Below, one piece after another: positions 1 through 5,560 of a stretch of 7,453 nucleotides of DNA. Every line of letters begins with the position of its first letter. Within the stretch, counting starts at the first letter, position 1. The DNA is from Clostridia bacterium (lineage in GTDB: Bacteria; Bacillota_E; RBS10-35; JAJYVN01), in NCBI GenBank assembly GCA_027335515.1, contig DAHWHT010000322.1, forward strand, positions 1 to 7,453, given 5' to 3'. Below the pieces are notes generated by a model. It searched no databases and was not told where the DNA came from. It worked only from the letters and a program-made list of their open reading frames with translations. The translations under genes were made by a program, and so were the position numbers.

Positions 1-1
1 G

Positions 2-32
2 AGAAGCCCCCAGGCAAATCCTGGGGGCTTCT
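2..32 (-). terminator. Strong hairpin, probable terminator of the integrase gene
   Basis: A perfect 13-bp inverted repeat (AGAAGCCCCCAGG at 2-14 and its complement at 20-32) encloses a 5-nt loop, CAAAT. It lies 21 bases beyond the integrase stop on the minus strand, which is where a terminator would sit. The T-run expected on the minus transcript would fall beyond the left edge of the window, so the intrinsic-terminator reading cannot be completed. On the plus strand only a weak GTCGTGTTT follows. It could also serve as a bidirectional terminator for a gene outside the window. Confidence 0.65.
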
Positions 33-53
33 GTCGTGTTTACGACCGCTTTA

Positions 54-605
54 CTACCGCTTGGTTGGGCGATGGCCGTTGGCCGCCCGCCGAATGGCTT
101 CCTGGACCCGGCCCGCCGCCACCCGTTGGTCGCCGGGGAGCGCATGCCCGTAGAGATCGATTGTGGTGCTGACCTTCGCATGGCCGAGACGCTGCTGCGC
201 GACCACGACGCGGCCATCCTCCCGCATGCGGAGAGTGCCGGCGGTATGCCGGAGGTCGTGGAAACGGATGTGCGCGAGCCCGGCCCGCTCCAGCGCCGCA
301 TCGAGGAACCTCTGTACGTTGCGCGGTTGTAGCGGCGTCCCCACCTCTGAAGGAAACACCAGCCCGTGGTCCCGCCAGAGTTCGCCCACACCCAGCCGTT
401 CTTCGGCCTGGCGAGCGCGGTGGGCTCGGAGGACGGAGACTTCCTCGTCTGTTAGCTCAATAGGTCGCGTGACCCGGTGCTCCTTGCGCTCACGTTCAGT
501 GATGCCCTCGTGCGGGCGGTACTGGCGCTGGACGCGGACTTCCATCCGGCTTTCATCTAAATACACGTCCACCCAGCGCAGACCGATCAGTTCACCCTTG
601 CGCAT
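54..605 (-). CDS. Tyrosine recombinase (phage-type integrase), catalytic domain only, 5'-truncated
   Basis: This encodes the C-terminal catalytic domain of a tyrosine site-specific recombinase, which cuts and rejoins DNA at attachment sites. Visible catalytic residues, in order: Arg at residue 2 in MRKGELIGLRW (family TG-R-R-GEL), a probable beta-hairpin Lys (K41 in ERKEHRVTRPIEL), HDLRHT (H116 to R119), LGH (H142) and the nucleophile Tyr152 in TTIDLYGH. The ATG at 605 lies inside the conserved TTGMRKGEL helix and is unlikely to be a natural start. The same frame remains open and family-like upstream (RVYLALTTG) to a TGA near 674, with no start codon. The core-binding and arm-binding N-terminal domains are therefore missing. 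A complete family member would be about 370-400 residues; this piece is 183. It ends in TAG-TAA. It is probably a remnant marking one end of an integrated element, and is unlikely to be active. Confidence 0.85.
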   Translation of the reverse strand: MRKGELIGLRWVDVYLDESRMEVRVQRQYRPHEGITERERKEHRVTRPIELTDEEVSVLRAHRARQAEERLGVGELWRDHGLVFPSEVGTPLQPRNVQRFLDAALERAGLAHIRFHDLRHTAGTLRMREDGRVVVAQQRLGHAKVSTTIDLYGHALPGDQRVAAGRVQEAIRRAANGHRPTKR

Positions 606-971
606 ACCTGTAGTGAGGGCAAGGTATACCCTGAATTTCGCATGTAGGGCATGTTGAGGGCGGTGTCCACCCGTTCACGCTGCCGCGTGACCGCGGTTAC
701 ACTCAAGAAATGGCAGAGACGCCTTCCGCTGCCACCGCGGGCGGTAGATGGGCGGCCTGCGACCCGTTTTGGGGGGTGGTCGGGATGTGCGGCGGCAGGT
801 GAAATGTCGAACAGAGCGCCCCTGAACCGCCACCGTCAGGCTCCGCTACCCCGCCTGCCCATCCGCCACCCAGTCGGCGCCAGGGGGCCTGCCGGCCCCC
901 TCCGACCCCCAGCCCGGCCCCGCACCCGAGGGCACCAACGGCTGACAAAACTGGAGGACCGGCGGCCCATT
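606..971. other. Non-coding stretch between the integrase remnant and the repeat cluster
   Basis: I find no reading frame with family resemblance or a credible ribosome binding site on either strand. The first 60 or so bases continue the open integrase frame until its upstream TGA. A perfect 8-bp hairpin, AGGGGGCC-TGCC-GGCCCCCT, sits at 882-901, and an imperfect palindrome around CCGCGG at 687-700. Long open frames here are products of high GC. The missing N-terminal integrase sequence is not recognisable in any frame. Confidence 0.5.
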
Positions 972-1077
972 TCCGGTTGCCATGCCGGCCACCCTGACGT
1001 ATGTTTTGATCGTCCCTGCTCCCCGCCCGGCCACCCGGGCCGGCATGGCCGGATTCAGTGGCCGACATGACCGGATT
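972..1077. repeat. Cluster of 22-nt direct and inverted repeats, possible IS21-type end remnant
   Basis: GGCCGGCATGGCCGGATT (1038-1055) recurs 22 bases later as GGCCGACATGACCGGATT (1060-1077), with two substitutions. An inverted copy lies at 972-990: the 12-mer GCCATGCCGGCC (979-990) is the exact reverse complement of 1038-1049, and TCCGG follows in the same relative order further out. A further hairpin, GCCCGG-CCAC-CCGGGC, is at 1025-1040. Insertion sequences of the IS21 family often carry repeated subterminal units of roughly this length and a GGCCGA...CCGGAT flavour. Two opposed units separated by about 50 bases would fit an element that has lost its interior. No istA/istB coding sequence is present, so the family assignment is inference; the repeats themselves are directly visible. 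Confidence 0.4.
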
Positions 1078-1176
1078 GCGCATCCCAGTGCCACGCCCTC
1101 GCGGAACTCGGCAGCCAGGGTTGACCGGCACGCGGGCGGTGGCCCATGCGGACTCCTGAAGCGTAACCGGGGCCAA

Positions 1177-1182
1177 AGGGGG
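1177..1182 (+). promoter_or_regulatory. Ribosome binding site deciding the alpha-galactosidase start
   Basis: AGGGGG ends 7 bases before the GTG at 1190. The next in-frame candidate, ATG at 1217, has a purine run immediately against it (GGGGAG at 1211-1216), which is too close to work as a normal site. The GTG at 1190 is therefore preferred. Confidence 0.5.
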
Positions 1183-1189
1183 ACGCGGC

Positions 1190-3016
1190 GTGGACGGGGA
1201 ACGGGGTGGCGGGGAGATGCCGCCGCTGCCGGGTGCGGACCTGGCGGCCAACCCTCTGGACTGTGCACCGGGGACCGGGGCGGAACGCGTGCCCCTCTTC
1301 ACCCTGGGCATCGGCACGGGCGCCACGGCGCGAGAGGTGCCCAGCACGGCTCTGGTGCTCCTGTCCCGGACCCGCGACGGCGTGCTCGCCCAGGACCCGC
1401 CCAGCGGGCTGGTGGTCGGCCTCACCTACGCACCTGAGCGCGCGCCCGGCGTATACAGGGCCTCTCTGACCCTGCGGGCGACCACGGCTCGGGTCGCGGT
1501 GCGGGATCCCGCGGTGGTGCTGGGCTTGGCGGTGCGGGAGCCGGCCAGTGTGCACTGGGCCGACGGGGTGCAACCCGAGCACCAGAACGCCTTCCCGGTT
1601 TCCTTCTTGCGCCAGGAGGCCGCCCTGGAGCCGGGGATGCGGCGGCAGTGGCGGGCCACCGAATCCCGCTGGCGGCCGACCTCCTCCAACCGCTACGTTC
1701 CCTGGTTTGCCGTCGTCGGCCCGGAGGGGCGGGGCACGTTCTGCACCCTGCGCTGGTCCGGCACCTGGTGTTTTGCCCTGGAGTACGAGGGTGGCCTCTG
1801 CCGCCTGAGCATGGGGCTCGAGGCCTTCGAGCACACGCTGGAGCCGGGGCAGACCCTGACCCTGCCAGAGGTGCTCTGGGGCAGCGGCCCTGGCGGGCTG
1901 GAGGGTGCATCCCAGCGCAGCCACGCGGCCCTGCGGGCATCGGCACCAGCCTGGCCGGATGGGCGAGGGCCCTGGGTGCAGTTCAACTCCTGGTACCCGT
2001 GGGCCGCGAAGTTGGATGAGGGCCAGATGCTGCGGCAACTGGACGTGGCCGCCCGCGTCGGGGTGGAGGTCTTCGTCCTGGACGACGGGTGGTTTGTGGG
2101 CGGCGGCCGGCCGGGTGTCTGGGGCTCGGGTGCCGGCACCTGGCGCGAGGACCCGGCCAAGTTCCCGGCGGGATTGCGCAGCTTCGGGCAACGGGTGAAG
2201 GCTCTGGGGCTGCGCTTCGGGCTCTGGGTGGAGCCGGAACGGGTCGACGTCCAGCACCTGGGGGACTCGGGCCTGGATCCCTCCTGGCTCGCGACCCAGG
2301 GAGGAAAGCGCATCGAGCGCGGCGCCCTCCCGAGTGCCCAGGTGTGTTTCGGGTGTCCCGCCGCCGTGGCGTGGGCCAAGGAGCGACTGGTGCGGCTGCT
2401 GACGGAGGCGGAGGCCGACTGGGTCAAGTGGGACCACAACCTCTACGCGATCTGCGACTGCCCCGACCATGGCCATCAGGCGGGTGACGGGAACTGGGCA
2501 CACATCCGTGGGGTGTGGGAGGGGCTGGACCACCTGCGCTCGCGCCTGCCGCACCTGGTGATCGAGAACTGCGCCGGCGGGGGCTCGCGGTTCGACCCGG
2601 GGATGATCGCCCGCAGCCACCTGACCTGGACCAGCGACATCCCCGCCCCGAGCCGGAGGGCCCGCGCGCAGTTTGCGGGCGCAGTCCTGGCCTACCCGCC
2701 GGAGCACCTCAACGCCTGGGTCATCCCGCACGAGCCCGCGCAGGGCAGGCTCTCGTATCTCTTCCGCAGCCGCTTCCTGGGGGCCTTTGGGCTCTCCATC
2801 CCCCTGGACCGCTGGGACGCAGAGGAGGAGGCTCTGGCCTCGCGCGAGATCGCCCTCTACAAGCGCTGGCGGTCGCTGCAGCGTCGCGGGGTGCTGCACC
2901 AGCTTCTGCCCCAGGAGACAGGGGCCGAGGCCTGGTACGCCGTCGAACTCGCCGGCCCGGATGGAGGGGAGGGCGCCGTGCTCGCCTTCCGGGTGGGGGG
3001 CAGCCAGGGCAGGTAG
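1190..3016 (+). CDS. GH36 alpha-galactosidase, ended early by an in-frame amber codon
   Basis: A glycoside hydrolase family 36 enzyme that would remove terminal alpha-linked galactose from oligosaccharides such as melibiose or raffinose. No signal peptide is visible, so it is likely cytoplasmic. An N-terminal beta-sandwich domain (about residues 1-250) precedes a TIM barrel beginning near VQFNSWYPW (263-271). Family motifs are VFVLDDGW (294-301), FGLWVEPE (343-350), the nucleophile Asp415 in VKWDHN (412-417), and the acid/base Asp483 in WTSD following CAGGGSRFDPGM (461-472). The 608-residue product stops at TAG 3014-3016. The same frame continues without a break to a TAA at 3179-3181 and encodes the expected C-terminal domain, so the stop replaces a single codon (see 3017-3181). 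The full product would be 663 codons. No sugar transporter or regulator lies beside it. It runs opposite to the block at 3307-5167. Confidence 0.88.
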   Translation: MDGERGGGEMPPLPGADLAANPLDCAPGTGAERVPLFTLGIGTGATAREVPSTALVLLSRTRDGVLAQDPPSGLVVGLTYAPERAPGVYRASLTLRATTARVAVRDPAVVLGLAVREPASVHWADGVQPEHQNAFPVSFLRQEAALEPGMRRQWRATESRWRPTSSNRYVPWFAVVGPEGRGTFCTLRWSGTWCFALEYEGGLCRLSMGLEAFEHTLEPGQTLTLPEVLWGSGPGGLEGASQRSHAALRASAPAWPDGRGPWVQFNSWYPWAAKLDEGQMLRQLDVAARVGVEVFVLDDGWFVGGGRPGVWGSGAGTWREDPAKFPAGLRSFGQRVKALGLRFGLWVEPERVDVQHLGDSGLDPSWLATQGGKRIERGALPSAQVCFGCPAAVAWAKERLVRLLTEAEADWVKWDHNLYAICDCPDHGHQAGDGNWAHIRGVWEGLDHLRSRLPHLVIENCAGGGSRFDPGMIARSHLTWTSDIPAPSRRARAQFAGAVLAYPPEHLNAWVIPHEPAQGRLSYLFRSRFLGAFGLSIPLDRWDAEEEALASREIALYKRWRSLQRRGVLHQLLPQETGAEAWYAVELAGPDGGEGAVLAFRVGGSQGR

Positions 3017-3181
3017 CTGCTCAGGCTGCGCCGCTTGCAGCCCGGGGCACGCTACCTCGTGACCGAGGAGGACCGCGGTGTGGGGTGTGAGGTGCCCGGC
3101 TCCGTGCTGATGGAGGAAGGTCTCGTTGTGGAGCTGCCCGAGCCGTCCTCCGCCGCGCTGTTCTGGCTGCGGACGCTCTAA
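3017..3181 (+). pseudogene. C-terminal beta-sandwich tail of the GH36 gene, beyond the amber stop
   Basis: In the same frame as the upstream GH36 gene, 54 further codons follow TAG and end at TAA. The product starts LLRLRRLQPGARYLVTEED and finishes with VELPEPSSAALFWLRTL. This matches the usual end of GH36 proteins: an 'LRGLDPxARYRV' strand followed by 'LMxxGLxVxLPxPRSAxL'. No start codon with a ribosome binding site begins here, so it is not a separate gene. It would be translated only if the amber codon were read through, or if the TAG were a sequencing error. The codon after the stop begins with C (TAG-C), a context known to favour some readthrough. Confidence 0.8.
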
Positions 3182-3306
3182 GGGCGACTGGGCCGGTCGT
3201 GGTGGCAGTCCGCTCGGTTCGGGTGGGATCGCGGTTCGGCGCGCGGCGTCTGCGCCTTCCCGAGGCCGGAGCCCGGCCGACATCGGGGCGCGCCGCCGCT
3301 TGGCCC

Positions 3307-3675
3307 TCACTGCACTGCCTTGGCGGCTTGCCCCTGCGCACCCGGAGCGTGTCGCAAGACCCAGTCGACTGGCAGGGCGGGAGGGTCGCCCCGCAGGCGT
3401 GCGGCGCGCACGTGGGCTCGGCCGGTGTCTGCCGGCTTCACGCGAATCCCCCGGTACCCGGCGCGCCGCAGCAGCAGCGCCTCGTCTCTGCAGCGCACCT
3501 CTGGGACCACGGTGCGCCAAGGCCCGAGCCGGCAGCCCACGTGCGGGCCGGGTGCGCCGGGGCCTCCCGGACGGACAGCCGTGCAAAACCGAATCGGGTC
3601 GGCCAGCGGGCGGGCGACGGCATCCCGGCCGCCCCGGTCTGAGCCGGTGAGATAGAACGGCAGCAGCACGATCAC
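3307..3675 (-). CDS. Unrecognised 122-residue protein, last gene of the minus-strand block
   Basis: I do not recognise the family. The product starts (V)IVLLPFYLTGSDRGGRDAV, is rich in Arg, Pro and Ala, and contains RCRDEALLLRRAGYRGIRVK near its middle. No membrane segment or signal peptide is convincing; the short hydrophobic start is only about seven residues. Third codon positions are nearly all G or C, as expected for a real gene in this sequence. The start chosen is the GTG at 3675-3673. It is preceded by GGAGGTGATC, a 10-base match to the full anti-Shine-Dalgarno, with GGAGG at 3690-3686. It also forms a GTGA overlap with the stop at 3674-3672 that closes the frame-corrected RadC gene. 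A longer in-frame start at 3714 exists but lacks these supports. The gene ends 126 bases from the convergent GH36 gene's final stop. Confidence 0.5.
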   Translation of the reverse strand: MIVLLPFYLTGSDRGGRDAVARPLADPIRFCTAVRPGGPGAPGPHVGCRLGPWRTVVPEVRCRDEALLLRRAGYRGIRVKPADTGRAHVRAARLRGDPPALPVDWVLRHAPGAQGQAAKAVQ

Positions 3676-3690
3676 CTGGTGATCACCTCC
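3670..3690 (-). promoter_or_regulatory. Extended Shine-Dalgarno within overlapping palindromes
   Basis: On the minus strand GGAGGTGATC (3690-3681) lies just before the GTG start at 3675. The same bases form two palindromes: GATCACC-T-GGTGATC (3670-3684 on the plus strand) and the perfect 10-mer GGTGATCACC (3678-3687). In the transcript this could fold back on part of the ribosome binding site, or act on DNA as an operator. Which, if either, is used cannot be told from sequence. Confidence 0.35.
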
Positions 3691-4117
3691 GCCCACAGTT
3701 CGGGGTGGCCCCACGCGGGCTGGTCCAGCCGGCGGTGCTGACGACGAGGTGATCGCGCAACGGGATGCCCAACAAGGCGCCGGCGCGGGCCATGCGCAGG
3801 GTCACGATCAGGTCGTCCATGCTGGGGGTGGTATCGCCGCTGGGGTGGTTGTGCGCCAGGATCAAGGCCGCGGCGTCGGCGAGAATCCCGGCCTGGAAGG
3901 CCTCGCGCGGTTCGCAGGGACGGTGCTCCATGCCGCCGATGCTGACGCGGTGGATGGCGTTGGGCCGCGCCCGCGCGTCGAGGAGCAGGGCGAGCATCGT
4001 TTCGCGCGCCTCGCGTGCCAGGAGCGGGCAGAGGACGCCCGCGGCGGCCGTCGGTATGCGCAAGGGCCTCCCGAGGAGCGCAATCGCCGGCTGCTCCCTC
4101 ACCAGTTCAACCCGCAC
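3683..4117 (-). CDS. radC: RadC-like JAB/MPN domain protein with a frameshifted C-terminus
   Basis: This is a short plasmid-type RadC relative: the JAB/MPN metal-binding domain without the helix-hairpin-helix N-terminus of chromosomal RadC. The pattern is LLLDARARPNAIHRVSIGG, PREAFQAGILADAAALILA, then the JAMM signature HNHPSGDTTPSMDD (H-x-H-P-x(6)-S-x-x-D), and GIPLRDHLVVS. The biochemical role of such proteins is unsettled; they are frequent on plasmids and genomic islands. The last 12 or so residues (PRGATPNCGRR) do not look like the family. One frame over, the DNA reads GHPELWAEVITR and ends at TGA 3674-3672, a far better C-terminus that overlaps the next gene by GTGA. A small indel near 3705-3715 is likely. 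The start is uncertain: GTG 4117 is the only start codon in the open frame but has no good ribosome binding site, and family-like residues (VYPCW) continue just upstream. Confidence 0.8.
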   Translation of the reverse strand: MRVELVREQPAIALLGRPLRIPTAAAGVLCPLLAREARETMLALLLDARARPNAIHRVSIGGMEHRPCEPREAFQAGILADAAALILAHNHPSGDTTPSMDDLIVTLRMARAGALLGIPLRDHLVVSTAGWTSPRGATPNCGRR

Positions 4118-4284
4118 CCAACACGGGTAGACGTCGGGGGTCGCACGCCTGCTGATGCGGCCGGCTGCGGTCCGACGGTCTCCGGCGTCCGTCTGCGCGC
4201 GTGCTCACGAAGCACCATCCTCCAGTGGTGACAGCAAGCGTTTTCAGACCGCGCGCGCCGGGCGTGGCTGTTGGCCATCCCGCC

Positions 4285-4521
4285 CTACCACCGCTGATCG
4301 CGCGGATCCGGTCGTGCGGGCAACGAGCAGCTGGGCAGGACGCGCACGATGTCGCCGTCGGCGTGCAGGATCCAGTGGTGCGCGTCGTAATGCTCGATCC
4401 GGACGGGCAGCCAGTGGCCGCCGATCCGCACCCCCAGCCCGTCGCCACAATGCAGCGCCCTTCCGCGCAGGCGCCAACGCTCGGCGGCGCGGTCGTAGTC
4501 CAATCCGGGCGCGTCTGTCAC
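4285..4521 (-). CDS. DUF5348 domain protein
   Basis: A 78-residue protein matching the DUF5348 pattern: YDRAAERWRLRGRALHCGDG (residues 9-28), then VRIGGHWLPVRIEH (31-44) and a Trp/His-rich strand, DAHHWILHADGD (46-57). The function of DUF5348 is unknown. Members are small single-domain proteins often found beside ArdC-like and RadC-like genes on mobile elements, as here. The start is GTG at 4521, with GGGAGG eight bases upstream (4530-4535). It lies 60 bases downstream of the ArdC-type relic and about 170 bases upstream of the RadC-like gene, all on one strand, so co-transcription is likely. It ends in TAG, and sequence beyond that codon shows no continued protein-like pattern. This argues that TAG is an ordinary stop in this genome. 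The gene looks intact. Confidence 0.75.
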   Translation of the reverse strand: MTDAPGLDYDRAAERWRLRGRALHCGDGLGVRIGGHWLPVRIEHYDAHHWILHADGDIVRVLPSCSLPARPDPRDQRW

Positions 4522-4581
4522 GGGGCATGCCTCCCATGCGGGAGCCGGCAGCGCCGGCCCCGCCGTCTTGCGCCGATCTCG

Positions 4582-5167
4582 TCAAGCGCTCTCGGTGCGG
4601 GTTGCATCCGGATCGATAGCCGCGATGATCCGAGTGGCAGCGTGCTGGATGGATGCGGCCCCACGGCCTTGACCAGTGCTGCGCCGTCGCGCCGAGCGGC
4701 CCGATCGGTCACGTAGCCGAAAGAGTGGGCGGAGGTGTCCAGGCCGGCCCAGGCCGCGACCACGAAGACGGTGCCCTCGGCGGCCGCCGCCTGTTCCTCC
4801 CTGCGTCCGGCCGCCGGGTGGCCCAGGAGCGCGTACCCGAGTTCGTGGCACAGCGTCTTGGCGCGCTGGTCGTCGGAGACAACCCCGGCGCGAGGACGAT
4901 GGTGTGCTCGTCGGGGATGTAGGCGCCGTGCGCCGCCCCCAGTCCGGGAACCTCCTGGCGGACCACGATTCGCTCAAGGCCCGCCACGTCGAGGAGGTGC
5001 GCGAGGCGCCAGCGGCCGCGTTCGCTGTTGGTGGCCAACGTCCGGCAGGGGTGCGGGGACAGCGGATCGCCGTCGGTGCTGGCGATGCCCTGCCCGGTCT
5101 GAATGGTGCGCACGCCGTCCTCCAACCGCCCCAGCAGGTCGCGCACACGGGGCTCGGTGCTCGCCAT
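4582..5167 (-). pseudogene. ArdC-type zinc metallopeptidase relic (two frameshifts, internal deletion)
   Basis: Remains of an ArdC-like protein, an antirestriction factor of conjugative elements combining an N-terminal ssDNA-binding domain with a metallopeptidase. Frame 1 starts at ATG 5167 (GAGG nine bases upstream) with MASTEPRVRDLLGRLEDGV, then jumps to ASTDGDPLSPHP, which matches the family's linker 'xQTxGEPLP'. About 100 residues of the ssDNA-binding domain are absent. It continues to AYIPDEHTIVLAPGLSP. Near 4872-4877 the frame must shift to read DDQRAKTLCHELGYALLGHP, FVVAAWAGLDTSAHSFGYV and VKAVG. Near 4659-4662 it shifts again to read AASIQHAATRIIAAIDPD and stop at 4582. Adding one base at each site gives exactly 196 codons. 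The zinc motif reads HELGY, not HExxH, so a metal ligand is changed as well. An annotation pipeline might report only the 152-residue first frame. Confidence 0.75.
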
Positions 5168-5560
5168 CGGGGACCGCCTCTCTCAGCAAAGAGCGCCTTT
5201 TCGGACCGCCCCTTGCGGGCCGAGCGGCCCCGCCAGGGCGGCGGAGCGGGGCGAGCATTATCGAAGCGCAGCAAGGATATCGCGCAGCCGCACCCTGGCG
5301 GGGACCGAGCGAAGGCCGAGTAGGATATGGACGCAAGGGTGGGTCCGTGGGGAAAGCCTTGAGCCGGTCGGAGGGCGGCGCCTCCGGCCTGTGGGGGTGA
5401 CGGGGGCGCGCCCCCAGCTGGCGGGTGTGGCCGCGATTTCGATGTCGAGACGCTGGTGTCATGCTGGCCGCGCCTGCGGGCCGCCCTGCGTACCCCGACG
5501 GTGGTGCACTCCGAAGATGGACCATTGACGTTCGGTTTCCGCGGAAGGCGGGCACAAACC
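5168..5560. other. Non-coding region with inverted repeats between divergent genes
   Basis: No credible gene on either strand. It separates the minus-strand ArdC relic from the plus-strand DUF433 gene, so it should hold promoters for both; GATAAT at 5258-5253 (minus) and TTGACG at 5525-5530 (plus) are only weak candidates. It contains an 11-bp inverted repeat (5228-5238 with 5291-5301), a hairpin CGGAGG-GCGGCG-CCTCCG (5369-5386) and the perfect palindrome GGGGGCGCGCCCCC (5402-5415). Two AGGATAT motifs occur (5274-5280, 5320-5326). Position beside an ArdC gene is compatible with a transfer-origin or leading-region function, but no relaxase gene is present in the window. Confidence 0.4.
5228..5301. 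repeat. Perfect 11-bp inverted repeat with 52-base spacer
   Basis: CCCCGCCAGGG (5228-5238) and CCCTGGCGGGG (5291-5301) are exact reverse complements. Similarity extends imperfectly outward (CGAGCGG on one side, CGCTCGG on the complementary side). The spacer holds a repeated CGCAGC (5267-5272, 5281-5286) around AAGGATAT, and a nested CCCCGC/GCGGGG pair. This is too widely spaced for an ordinary terminator. Confidence 0.5.

Noticed and set aside
3014..3016. Genome-wide recoding of TAG as a sense codon
   Set aside because: The DUF5348 and integrase genes also end in TAG, and sequence after the DUF5348 TAG does not continue its family; a local event is simpler.
1055..3586. 843-codon open frame on the minus strand
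   Set aside because: It lies antisense to the clear GH36 gene, is dominated by Arg/Pro/Gly/Ala low-complexity sequence and has no domain motif; it is a high-GC shadow.
3307..3714. C-5 cytosine methyltransferase C-terminus for the 3307-3675 gene
   Set aside because: LLPFYLTG...ARPLADPI loosely recalls the 'PYYxTG...DxPLxTVT' segment, but the following RxRMLxPxExxxxxGFP motif is absent and the likely start codon lies directly before this segment.
4107..4448. 113-codon minus-strand frame covering the DUF5348 gene and the gap before RadC
   Set aside because: It is out of frame with DUF5348 through most of its length; only the short end after GTG 4208 is worth noting, and that is listed as a weak finding.
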